DNA of 64,000 bases, from positions 2,604,001-2,668,000 of the forward strand of contig JALGAS010000002.1 in NCBI GenBank assembly GCA_023078685.1. The letters are read 5' to 3'. Every line of letters starts with the position of its first letter. The first letter of the stretch is position 1. This stretch comes from Neopestalotiopsis rosae. Its lineage: Eukaryota > Ascomycota > Sordariomycetes > Amphisphaeriales > Sporocadaceae. The notes under the pieces are model-generated. The model had not been told where the DNA came from, ran no database searches, and saw only the letters and a program-made list of their open reading frames with translations. Below are positions 23,016-33,946 of the stretch, piece by piece. The position numbers and the translations under genes are program-made.

Positions 23016-24896
23016 TTATACAGGGCTCTGAACCACTGGATAATCAGGAAAGTACGGCTTGTAGACCGACTGGCAGCGGCCATTGAACTCGGACGTCGTG
23101 CTTTGAATCAAAGAGAGTTCATCTCCAGGAACACCAAGCTTGATCAGAGCTCCGTTGACTGGCTTCACCTGCTCCCAGCCGGGACCGGCCGAGGGATTCT
23201 TGATCCACTCGACAAACCAGTCATGAATGGTATCGGCCAACGCCTGCTGAGCCTCGGTGACGTTGGACAGCTTTTCGAAGCATTCGTTTCCGCCCAGGAA
23301 GAAGGGAACCTCGGTTCCGTGCGTCGGGGCCGTACCAGAGACGCCGACGACATTGTCGTACTGGCCGAAGAAACGGTACTCCCATGTGGGCTGTTTCTGG
23401 CTGCGCATATTGACGAAATAGTCGACTGGGCAGTTGAAGCGGGCATCGCCGTATTGGGTGCCGCTCTTGAGGGACTCGCTGGTGAAGTTTGTCGTGTTGT
23501 AGCCCTCGATCAGGATATCGTCAGGAATATGAGCACTATCCGCGTCAAAGGTATTGATCCACGTATCAAACTCGCTGTTTTCGGCGCCATATACCAGTGA
23601 AAAGATAGTTCCCTCGCCGTTTGAGTTTCCAGTCAGCAATGGAACTTGTGACGCGTAACTTCCGGCGCTGAAACGAGCAGCATAATCGGAAAAGCGAGTA
23701 ATATCATCGATGACGGGTGTGAACCACGTGTTCGAGGTCGAGTTAAAGTAAGTGGTCTGGATGTCGTAGATTGACACATTGCGAAGACATTCGAGTTGAC
23801 CGGAACCAGTGCCGCAACCTACTTCTGCCGCGACGACATCGAGACCTACGTTGACGGGTGCATATGCCGGGCCCGAGATGGCGTTGGCACTCATCTGCAC
23901 CGCACCCTTGAGCCAAGTATCGGGATGGTTCCACTGTGCAATTTGGGGTCAGTCTATTCTCTTCAAAAAAAAAAAAACCTTTACATTGAGATCCAGAAAT
24001 GTCATATGTGATATTCCCCTAATCACACAAGGATCAAGTATATACTTACGAGATAGTGGTCAACTTGGACGGCACCTGACGAGTGACCGCCAAAGACAAT
24101 ATGGTTGGGATCGCCGCCGAATGCTTTCGATTATCAGCCAATGTGTCAGGAATAAGATAGATTTCCGCCACCTACCAGCAATATTGTCGTGGATCCATTC
24201 GAGAGCTTTTTCCACGTCCAATATGCTAAAGTTCTGGGTCTTGTTCTTGCCAGCGAGCTCTGCCGAGTTTGGTGAGGCCCATATGCTCTCTCGGGTGTTG
24301 AAGCTAACGTAGACAACGCCTTTGCGGGCAAAGTTGTTGCCTTGGAGTTGAGGGTTGCTGCTGGACCCAGTCACCATGGCGCCTCCATACATGTAAATGA
24401 ACACCTTCATTCCGTTAGTTTGGTGGCTCCATGTAGACCATGATATGATGGACGGTTATCCACTTACCGGTAGACCTGACGCAGCTGATGGGGCCCAAAC
24501 ATTTACACTCAAGCAGTCCTCGTCTTGGCGGCTATAGTAGTCGCTAGAGATGGCCTGTGGACAGGTTGGGCCATAAGATGTAGCATTCACGACCAATGAG
24601 CTACCATTCTCCTGCTTGATCAGGTCTAGAGGTTTCTTCCATCTGGTGATCAGGGATTAGTATTGAATGAGTCTTAAGGGGGTCCAATGATATGCTTACC
24701 GATTTTGGCCGCCGGTAGTCTGAGCATATGGAATGCCGAGGAACACGGAGTTGTTATGGGAGTCTAGATATCCATGGACAGTACCCTGCGGCAACACTGC
24801 TTGCGGACTCTCAAGAGTGCAGAGAGAGGCATTTGCTACTGATATTGCGCCGAACGAGAGGCACGCACTCGTCTTCAGCAATCTAGACAGGCCCAT
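23016..24896 (-). CDS. Secreted type-B carboxylesterase/lipase, 530 aa
   Basis: An alpha/beta-hydrolase that cleaves carboxylic esters outside the cell. Five exons: 24896-24700, 24642-24468, 24404-24176, 24123-24050 and 23933-23016. All joins keep phase. The start ATG at 24896 opens a signal peptide (Leu/Ala-rich to about residue 23). Seen motifs: GIPYAQT and RWKKP near the N-terminus; EDCLSVNVWAP; the oxyanion segment MYGGAM; the nucleophile elbow GHSSG with catalytic Ser at about 215; Glu at about 332 (NGEG); and His at about 430 (THGTEVPF). Several N-x-S/T sites suit a secreted glycoprotein. The length matches fungal type-B carboxylesterases. The substrate cannot be read from sequence. Intron 4 contains a run of A/T. 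Confidence 0.92.
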
Positions 24897-25550
24897 CTTT
24901 GACTCGAGTATAGGTGCAGGCTGGGAAAGTGTTGAGAATGATCAGCTCAAATAAAAAATATGAGAAATGGCCCTTGGAATTCAGGAAATCGAGCATTTGC
25001 GAGAATTTGCTCCATCCCTGCCAATATTGACTGCCAAATGGTCCGCCCCCTAACTTAGGTAGGTACATACGATCTTGGCCGCCCAAAATGACTCCACTAC
25101 CACGGCACTTGACGATACCATTTTGTGTGCAAATTTATGGTGAGTTGGGAGTCCTGGCTTGTTATATGCATAGAGAAAGGGCGAGACTGACAACCATGGG
25201 ACTCGTTAGGCCTTGTCTCGGTGATAATAATTGCAACCATCGTGATGGCGAACCTCCAATGTCCCGGGAAAAATCATGTTTTTCTTTTTTATTACCAAAG
25301 TTGCAAAACCTTTGTGATTGTACGGAATGTAGAAGTATCATATCACTACAGATATACAAGATTGGTGGAAATATGTCAAACACTGGCTGCGTGCATGCTA
25401 GATACAGTAAGTCGTCATCCCAAGACCCGTAGCAAAATTGATGCCTTGCCCAATGATGACGATACCACAATAGACTCCAAACGCCTCAAACAACCGCTCC
25501 AAAACATACCATAAATCTAGATTGTCGTGTTCTCAAGCCTAGGTGAATGT
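24897..25550. other. Promoter of the carboxylesterase and 3' end of Vps24
   Basis: A 654-bp spacer between two minus-strand genes. A TAGGTAGGTAC motif lies at 25056-25066. The ORFs at 25088-25514 are unsupported. No RNA gene is seen. Confidence 0.45.
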
Positions 25551-26316
25551 CTAGCTCCTCAGAGCCTCGAGACGTTCCCTGTACATGGCATCTTCGCGCT
25601 CGAAGGCCGAGTCGTCGAACTCTTCCACGGGCTCCTGGGCGATAGGCACGGCCGGGATCGAATCGACCGGGAGAGTTCCGGTCTTCTCTGCGCGGCCCTT
25701 CAATACCTCGTTGAGCACGGTGTCGGCTTCCTCGTCCAAAATTTCATTCTCGTCGGTGGGCAGGATTTCATCAGTCATCTCCTCGATGAGTCCAGCCGTC
25801 ATGAGTTCCTTGCCCAGTGCCTGGGCGACAGCATGAAGCTCGGGTATTCTGATGAGCGTATTGACGTCCTGCATGATGCCGACGCTGGTGCTCAGGGTAC
25901 CCTGGACCTTTTGCATATTGAAGGCGAGCTCGACTTGATCTCTGACACTGTTGAGCTGGGCTTTCGTTGCAGAGAGGCGTTGCTCTTGCTTCCGGATAAA
26001 TGCGAGTTCGCCGGCAAACATGCGGGCTTCGCGGGACGCCGACTCGGCCATTGAGGGATTGCGCTGGGCGCGCTTGTCGGCGGCGATGATGAGGTTCTTC
26101 GTCTTGATCTCGGCTGCTTTCAGTTTGCGCTGCTCAATTGAGAGAGCAGTTTCGTTCTTTCGTATGTTTGCCCTAATTCTCCGCTTCTACAGTACCAGGT
26201 GTTGATTAGCTGTGGCATTCTTTTCGCATCTGTCGAGGGGTCGTCGTGATGCCCAAGTTACACACCTGTTCGACGGGGTCTGGCCCGAAAATGAGGGTTG
26301 ATAGCGCTTTCTTCAT
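25551..26316 (-). CDS. VPS24: ESCRT-III subunit Vps24 (CHMP3)
   Basis: Part of the ESCRT-III polymer that buds cargo into multivesicular endosomes, acting with Vps2 and Vps4. Exons 26316-26266 and 26186-25551 give 228 aa (yeast Vps24 is about 224). Exon 1 encodes the N-terminal membrane-inserting helix MKKALSTLIFGPDPVEQ. Exon 2 begins with the basic helix KRRIRANIRKNETAL and continues with the Snf7-type helical hairpin (KAAEIKTKNLIIAADK; ELAFIRKQEQRLSATKAQL). The acidic linker and C-terminal helix YRERLEALRS form the MIM1-like Vps4-binding tail. The 79-nt intron has a GTGTGT donor and a TGTAG acceptor in phase 0. Confidence 0.94.
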
Positions 26317-28161
26317 CTTGAATTATTTACAATGGGGTCCGTAGCCAGCAGTGTTGGAATGTTGGTAGAACGAGACTCATCAACGGGAATCCCTTGCATC
26401 GATGGGAATCGTCCATATACATGGGTTATAAACTAAATAATCAAGCACGGAGCGACAATTGAGGCGCGATTGCCATCCGATACGATACGGCGGGCATCTG
26501 ACGTCTGACGTCTGGGCGATTAGCGCCAGGCGCCTGCCTCCAGAGTCAAGGCTCAAGCGCTACCAGCCGGGAGGTACCTATGAAAGCCCACGTCGAAGCG
26601 CTGCGGGATGAGGAACATCCCCACACTCGATGTACCGCAGGCAGGGACCTGAGTCCTGACTTTAACTGCTAATAAAACTGCCTGACTTGCCCGACTGCCA
26701 GCCACGAAACCGGCAGCCAATTGACGGCTGTTGATGGGTGGAGCACTTCCAGGTCCAGGCACGGCTGACAATCATTTGCTCAGGTTGCTACCCCGCCATT
26801 TCCCACGACTCAATGAGCACGTTGAAGAGAATTGATTGTTGAAGAACAGAAAACATTTCAGCGAGTTGCTTCCGAGCCGTCACGTAACGAGCCAGGCTAA
26901 CCAGTCAGGCCTGAGAAGAGTGGAGAGAGATCTGCTTCCCGCTGTTGCAAACAAGACCCATCCATGAATAGCCTCGACATGTCAGCTTCAGATCTAGAGA
27001 ATGTGTTACTTGGGATATGAGTATAGGCAGATATAAACATGATACTTTAGGTCGAACATTGCAATTGCAAACATGTTGAACGCATTACAGATCATCTCGT
27101 CTTTGCATGGATTATACAGAATAACTATCGGACGTTGCGTTGATCTGGTCTCCCGTTAGCGCCCTTGACTAAAAAAGAAGCACTGTTTGATACCTGACCA
27201 ACGTTTCCTGCTGTACTGCATAGCGACAGACCAACGACCAATGATAGGCGCTGCGCAATACCTTGGATCTTGGGTTGCTCTGCGTCGTGATTGATCATAA
27301 AAGGCAAATCACCATTCAATGCCGCCAAGCACAAACAGCACCGTACCCAGATGCAGACAGAAAAGAGAGGTCGCAAATTAGATATGCAAACGGTCTAAAC
27401 CCAAGGCGGAATCTGCAGCTTTCCCCCCTCAGCCCTGCAACTGTTGGTCGGTCAAGTCGGTCTGCTGGTTGCGTTTTGGCAGTGACGGTTCTTAGGCATT
27501 CTGAGGAATTCCATCCGAACAAGACCCCTCCTCCCTCCCACCTCCCACTCCCTCCCGCGTGGGCTTGTTCTTGTTGTATGTACGTAGTAGTAGTCGTAGT
27601 AGTAGTATGACGGGACCCTCCATTCATCAAGGAACGAAGGCACCAGAAGTTCAAGAGGCCTAGAACTATTTTTGCTACAGACGTCGAATTGTACCCTGCA
27701 TACAAAGCGTATTACGGAATACATAGAAGCTTTTAGAGTCCTTTCCTCCAACTACTTAATTTTTTCCTCTCCTTCCTTCCCTGTCCCGCCATCACTCACA
27801 GCGTCAGTACTTCGTAGACTCAATACTTAGGTAGCCTTGTAAGTACAAATCTCCTCCACCACACCAGACCACAAACACGCACCTGCACCGCACTCTAGCT
27901 GTGAAGGCCCGGCATTTATTCCATACCTCACTTGCACAACTCCGGCACCCAAACCAAACCCTCTACCACCAATACATTTTTTCTTGAACGCCTCGTCTGG
28001 CTCACTCATTCTCCGTTTACACTACTTTTGCAACGTATTTGACTTTCTTGTCAACCCCATCGACGATCGGATTTGAAACTTACAGTTGCACTCTTTGTAC
28101 TAGTGCCACTTCTTTTTAGCAGTCCTCTTTTCGTTGACTTCATACACCACACACAATCAAC
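26317..28161. other. Long divergent spacer between Vps24 and Sba1
   Basis: 1.85 kb without a supported gene. It includes a short TCTGACG tandem near 26499-26515, an interrupted GTA triplet tract (27584-27608) and a C/T-rich leader at 27520-27560 and 27760-28150 that fits the Sba1 promoter and 5' untranslated region. The ORFs at 26553-26771, 27125-27376 and 27263-27751 lack coding character. Confidence 0.5.
27584..27608. repeat. GTA triplet microsatellite
   Basis: Eight GTA-like triplets with one interruption (GTC) in the Sba1 upstream region. Visible directly in the sequence. Confidence 0.85.
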
Positions 28162-29115
28162 ATGTCGAACCCCGAAGGTATGTTCTTCCCTTGTCTCTCC
28201 CAAAGCACCTTCGCGAAGCTGTAGCTTGCCGCGACGCACGCGATTCTTGACGATGCGGCCACGCCCTGTCCAATTCAAGCAGACGAGCATCGCATTCGCA
28301 CCGGCTCGAAGCTCCCCTCCCCCAGTCCCGCGCCCGCCTCGGCTGCCTGGCTAGGACCAAGACAACAGTTGGCTAACCAGATGCTGCTTCCACAATCTAG
28401 TTCTCTGGGCCCAGCGCTCTTCCAGCACCGACCCTGAGAAGAACTTCATTTACCTGACCATCACTGCCCCCGATGTGCCTGCCTCGAAGTTCAGCCTGGA
28501 CTTGAAGGCTACGACCCTTAAGTTCAAGGGTCACTCCGAGACTCTCAAGCGCGACTACGACCTCGAGCTGGAGTTCTACGCCGAGATTGACCCCGAGAAC
28601 TCCAAAATCAACCACTCCTCGCGCAATGTCGAGCTGAAGCTCCGCAAGAAGGAACTCAAGGAGGAGTACTGGCCTCGCCTGCTCAAGGAGGCCAAGAAGC
28701 TCCAATTCCTCAAGACCGACTTTGACAAGTGGGTTGACGAGGATGAGCAGAACGAGGCTCCCGAGGAGGACTTCAGCCAGTTTGGCGGCATGGGTATGTG
28801 ACTTCCAGCTATATTTTGCATATTGAATGATTACAGCTAACATGATTCACCAGGTGGCATGCCCGGCATGGGTACGTAAAAAACCGTCATGACGCAGCAG
28901 GACACGGAAACGCAACCGGGTCCTGCCATATCCATTTCTTGAACAGAGGCTAACCAAAAGCTGCAGGTGGCGGTGACTTCGGCGGCATTGACTTCTCCAA
29001 GCTCGGTGGCGGCGCTGCTCCCGGCGACGACGAGGAGGATGATGAGGATGATGAGGATGAGGACGATGAGATGCCCGCCCTCGAGGGCGAGGACGACAAG
29101 AAGGCTGCTGCCTAA
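28162..29115 (+). CDS. SBA1: HSP90 co-chaperone p23/Sba1
   Basis: Binds ATP-bound HSP90 and slows its ATPase. Four exons: 28162-28177, 28401-28793, 28854-28871 and 28967-29115, giving 191 aa. Exon 1 is 16 nt (MSNPE plus one base). The 223-nt first intron is required because its 3' part contains an in-frame TAG immediately before the acceptor. The CS domain runs from VLWAQRSSSTDPEKNFIYLT to YWPRLLKEAKKLQFLKTDFD, followed by KWVDEDEQNE, the p23 signature. The C-terminal tail is Gly/Met-rich (GGMGGMPGMGGGG) and then strongly acidic. Exon 3 is an 18-nt microexon encoding part of the Gly/Met tail. The length and order match fungal Sba1. Confidence 0.95.
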
Positions 29116-30192
29116 ATTGGTTGAATTCACAATTTAACGACCTCCTTCCTCGACCAAATTATCATTATTTTTCCTCGCACGCGAAAGTCATGTTAAAAAA
29201 GCAAAGGAGTCTTCCAAGGGCTTTTATGAAACGAAACTGGCGTAAGACTAGAGATTGGAGTTTTTCTGGGAGGGAAAGGGGCGAGTTCGCCCTCTTTCAA
29301 ACATCCACTCCCCAGGTGTCGCAGGTATTTCGCATTGGCTCGCGAAGAGATATTTGACAAATATGATTTGGCACCAAGGGACCACAAGTCAAAGACTCGA
29401 TAAGGAATAAATACTGGTTCTTCGTAATTTGACAGCGGTTATCTGGTATTCTTTTTCGGCCTCAACCCTGACTTCACTGTGATTACTCCTCTTGTGTTTG
29501 GTGTGCAGCGTTTGTCAGATTTGCAGGACGGAAACTTGACGTCATCTTCAGTCAAAGTATGTGGGCCGTGTCAGTTCCAATGCTACTGTAGATCCACGAT
29601 AGAAGTGGTGTTAACTGAGGCAATCTCGAAGACACTTTAGACGGGATCACTTATTTCAGTAACCTTTAACATATTTGCCAATGTTTAAGCTCCTAACGAG
29701 TATCTACAAGGTCATTCGGTTGGACTTCCAAGGCATGCTCACCCTTCTCTTCGTTAGCACTTCATCACAAGGAAACACAAAGTCGTGGTTACATTATCAA
29801 TTCTCGCTCTATGCTATTGTCAATTCTATGCCTGAATGACTTGTCTATAGAGGGTATGCCTGTTGCGCCGTGCAAATGGTATCAGAAAAAGACAAACCCT
29901 CTAGGGCCATGACGCCTCGCTGTCTAAAAAATCATGCTTTTTATCGTAAAATCATATGAACGTGACCTCGCATCGCTCGTCATCCCCTCCCGCTTTTTTT
30001 CGTTCTTCGTCATCTTCCCTTCTCCTCGTCTGTCCGTTCCTTGTCTTCTCTCCATGAATTTGTGCTGGTGTCACCGTTTCCATCCAGCTTCAGGTTCAAT
30101 CAGTAGATATATTTCCACCGAGCTGAGTCGAGGCGAGTTCGTTGGCATCTGTGACACTATGAGACCACCTCTTGTGTTGATTAGGGAGGTCG
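29116..30192. other. 3' spacer between converging genes
   Basis: 1.08 kb between Sba1 (+) and the ART-E2 gene (-). It holds both 3' regions. The ORFs at 29121-29357 and 29934-30281 are random in composition. No repeat or RNA gene is seen. Confidence 0.45.
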
Positions 30193-33100
30193 TTACATAC
30201 TCAAGTCCCGCATCATGGCGGCCGTGGTCTCTTGTAGGTCTTTGGGAACTTCCCATCCGTGTGCATGAGCTGCGCGAGTGAATGCGTCATAAGCCTCTGA
30301 GATGCCATAGTCTTTACTAACGCTGTGAGCGCTCGTCAGCGCCAGCTTAGCAGGTCGGGGATCCTCGCTCAATAGGGCCAGGCGGACCGAGAGGAGAACG
30401 CTCTCCATGCTCAAGGCAGGTGACCAGCCGCTCGTGGTCAAAAGTTGCATGCACATTGCGCCGCCAGCGGTGACATGGCCGCCGCCTCCGTTGAGAAAGG
30501 GCAGGAAACGCGGCCGAACGACTCTCAAGAAGGGTGGCGACATGGGAAATTCTCGGCCAAAGCGAACTTCGAGCACGATACTGGTGGCACCTGCTTTCTT
30601 CATGTCCTTAGCTAGAGGAGACTTGGAATCAAACGAATGAAGCTCGACAATCCAATGAAACATATTGGAGATCTGGTCGAAGTCAATGTACCAGCCGAGT
30701 TCGTGTAGTGGAGTCGTTGCTTGAAGTTTCTGCAACTTCTTAATCTCCTGACCAATTGCTTTCTGGCCCATGGGTGTGGCGTATGATGGAGGGGCCAACT
30801 GAGGTAATGTCATGTGGTCTAGGGTGCCAGGTCGGAAATCCGTCTTCTCATTCAACAGGAGCAGTGCCTTGTCTTGGGTGGAAGTGACAATCTCTGGATC
30901 TTTGAAGAGAAAGTCAAAATCATCAGCTTCTTCATCTTCATCTTTCTTGCCTGGTGTCATGCCATGGCCCATGGCGTTCTTCTTGGTCAGTGTGCAATCT
31001 TCCTTCTTTTCATTGGCTTGAGTCGAAGGAATGGCCTTCATTGGGACCACTATACATCGGCCATCGGCTCCCATTGCATGATTCTCTGGGTCTTGTGGGA
31101 ATACTTGGAGCTCTTGGCTGTTTCTAGCAGTCCTTGAGTCTGAAAGTCTGTCCATGCCAGATTGGACAAACAAATAGCGGCACTGAATCAAGTGAGCCTG
31201 GTTCACGACGTAAATGTTTCCCCCACTAGCTGTGATAAATTCTGATGGCTTGTTCACGATTTCGTTGAGGCTGATGGCACCCTGCACCCGCAACTTTGAT
31301 CTAGGCCACGACTCTGCCAAATAGGACTCGCCACCCCTGTTGCCTGTGAGTGATGCACTGACCGACGACGACGTACTAATGGCCGCGAATGCTTTCTGCC
31401 GGTTGGAGTATCCCAAGCTCGTGTGGAAGTACTTGGCAAGATAAACGCCGTTACCGAAGGCTCGGCCGTTTTTGACGACCTTGAAGTCCAGCCCGCTGCG
31501 CGTGATGCTGTGCCAGTTTTCGAGACTGCTTCCATGCCAGGCAAGAATCGTTTTCTGCGGCTTGGTGACCGTCTTCAGCTCATCATTGAATCTGATCTCT
31601 TTCTCAGGTGATCCCTGAGCAAAACGAAACTGGATCATATTTCCCACCCCGGAAATCTTTTCATCGGGCCTTGCCAGGGAAGCTTCATCTTCCTTTTCCT
31701 CGTCGGATGTGGCCAGATTATCGACTTGAACGATGGACGAACGATTGGAGGCAATGATCCAGCGGATAAGCCGGTAAACAGAAACGTTGATCCGATTCCA
31801 TTTCTCCAGTCGATTCTTGGGCGATTCCTTCAGGTAGTCGCGCATTTCTCCAATTGACGGGGTCATTGTTAGGAGAAGTAACAACGCGCGTGCCTTGTCA
31901 TCAACATATGGAAGATCATCAACGCTCAGGTTACAATGGACGAGATATGCGGGCGAGGGAGGGTGGTTAGAGTGCCTCCTCAAAGTCGAACTCATCTCGA
32001 ACAAGTGCCCCGATTGTACTTTGATGAAGACATCACGTCCTACGATGCCGTCGATGTAACCGTGTCGAACAATGTCTTTCCCATCATATGACACCACGAT
32101 TGCCACCCAATTATCAGCCCCACTTCGAAATCGTCCCATTTCTGCTTCTTGTCCCAAAGTCATCATCGACGTTTCGGGGTTGAAGATACCACTGATGGGG
32201 TCGATTAGCTTGACACACGATCCCGGGATCGAAACAACTGTGTGCGTTAAACCGAGTAGCTCAGGTAGCCCATCATCCTGGGAGAGAATGCCTGGAACCA
32301 TTAGGGTGAGGCCGTCTGGATATTCTCGGAGGCTTGCAAGAGATGTGTACTCATCACCGGAAAGAGTCTGGGCACTCAAAGCCACGCCAGCCCGTCTCGT
32401 CTTTTTATCGGTGGTCAATGCAGCCCAGCAGAAACTGATCAGTAGGTCGACCACGTTGGGGTGATTTAACACTTCGAGGTCGATGCTCGGTCCCAATCCC
32501 ATATTCATATACTGAAAGAGACATAACGGGTTACTGCATACATAGGGTTTGAGGGCTTCAAAATTGCTGTCGACTCTCTGGAAGCAGACCATGCAATAGT
32601 CGGTACACCGAATCTTTGCGTAGAAATGAAAACGTTAGCTTCCTGATTGTTCATGTCATGTCTTGACTACTTACGAAGTGACGCAGGGCAAACTGTGCTG
32701 CAATCAGCGGCAAAGAAGCTCTGTTGTCTGATTCGACGTGCTCCTTGGCAATGAAAGCAGGTAGCTTATCATCATCTGTATCGTGGCCTGCATCCTGAGC
32801 AACTTGGTGGCTGCCTGCAGTGGGCATGGGCTGCCTGGTATCGGCAGGGGCAGAAAAGTCCACATGGGGATGACCCTTGCTTCTGGCGTATACCTTCTTC
32901 GCATCATCCCACGTTAGCTTTTGCTGGTATCTCAGCTTCAGCAGAGCGATGAAATCTCCTCTCATCAGCATGTCGATCGAATCCCCAACACTAAGCAAGT
33001 CGATCTCTGGTATTTTGTCGCTGCTAATGTGTGCGGAAGAGGGGTCCACCGAGTAATCAATAATACCGAAGGCCTGGTAGGCCTGTTCAAGAGTTGGCTT

Positions 33101-33946
33101 GTAGTAGGTGCACTTCCTGAGGCGGAAATTAATCAAACGCTTTGCGTCTCGGTTCTCAACAGCATGCTCGAATGGAATGTAATGTCCCTCGTAATCGATT
33201 AGGAGGATGACGAAATCCATGGCCTCCAGGTTCCACGCAGAGAGATTCTCTTTGGACAAGCACAACTTGTCAACGCGGACAGAAATGCAAATAATGTTGT
33301 GTTTCGAGCGACCATCGAAGCCGGTCAATCTGCTCACCAGGAAGCCTCCTTCGCGGACTGCTCGGAAATCTTCGAGGACTCTAGCCGGCAAGGAAGACAA
33401 ATCAAAGCCCTGAGGGGGCCTGACCATGGGAACGGGAGCGGAAGCTAGACCGAAGGCATCATCGTCAGAATCAGGCTCCCAGTCGACATCTCCGAATTCT
33501 TCCTCTTCGTCGTCGCTGCCAGGAGATGGGCTATCTCCCGACGCCATGGGGGAATCAGCTTCTCCGTCAGGTTCTGCGCAATCGCCGGTCATATCTCGCT
33601 CGAGGGAAGCGGTTAGCCTTTCTGCAAGGCAGGTTACCGCAACCTGTACTTTGAGTCCATAAGATCCGGGGACAAAGTCCTGGAGTGTCTTGGCAACACA
33701 GGGAGGCACATCCCCGTTGCAGGCGAAAACCAAGAAGTAGTGTTCGTTCGGATAGGCGCCAAAATGCTGAGGTACGAGCTGAATCTCCAGAGCAGGCGTC
33801 GTTCTAAGGAGCGAGCTGTTGTAGGTGCATGTGAACTCTCCATCTCCCTCCATACGGGAGACTCTGCTGACGTTTGGGACAATGAGTTTGGTGGTTGCCT
33901 CATGGTCCGCTCGATATCGAGCACGAGCGCCGAGAGCCCTCTCCAT
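30193..33946 (-). CDS. PARP-type ADP-ribosyltransferase fused to a UBE2Q-like E2 domain, 1230 aa
   Basis: Two exons (33946-32675, 32613-30193) joined by a 61-nt phase-0 intron. Residues 1-420: a fungal N-terminal region with an acidic Ser/Asp/Glu linker. Across the junction lies a Cys motif (C427, C431, C434, C450, C455: CTDYCMVCF, then YVCSNPLCLF). The ART fold follows: the beta1 motif ILAWHGSS with His at about 784, and FGNGVYLAKYF with Tyr at about 815. By eye, the position of the usual catalytic Glu is Asn at about 890 (GGNIYVVNQ), which argues for mono- rather than poly-ADP-ribosylation. Residues about 1048-1176 are E2-like: EVRFGREFPMSPPFLRVV, then GGAMCMQLLT with the candidate active Cys at about 1145 and GWSPALSMESVL, the UBE2Q pattern. 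This fusion is known in fungi; the substrate is unknown. Confidence 0.9.

Noticed and set aside
27263..27751. Overlapping ORFs on both strands around the GTA repeat
   Set aside because: The open frames come from the triplet repeat (Val or Tyr/Thr runs) and lack coding character.
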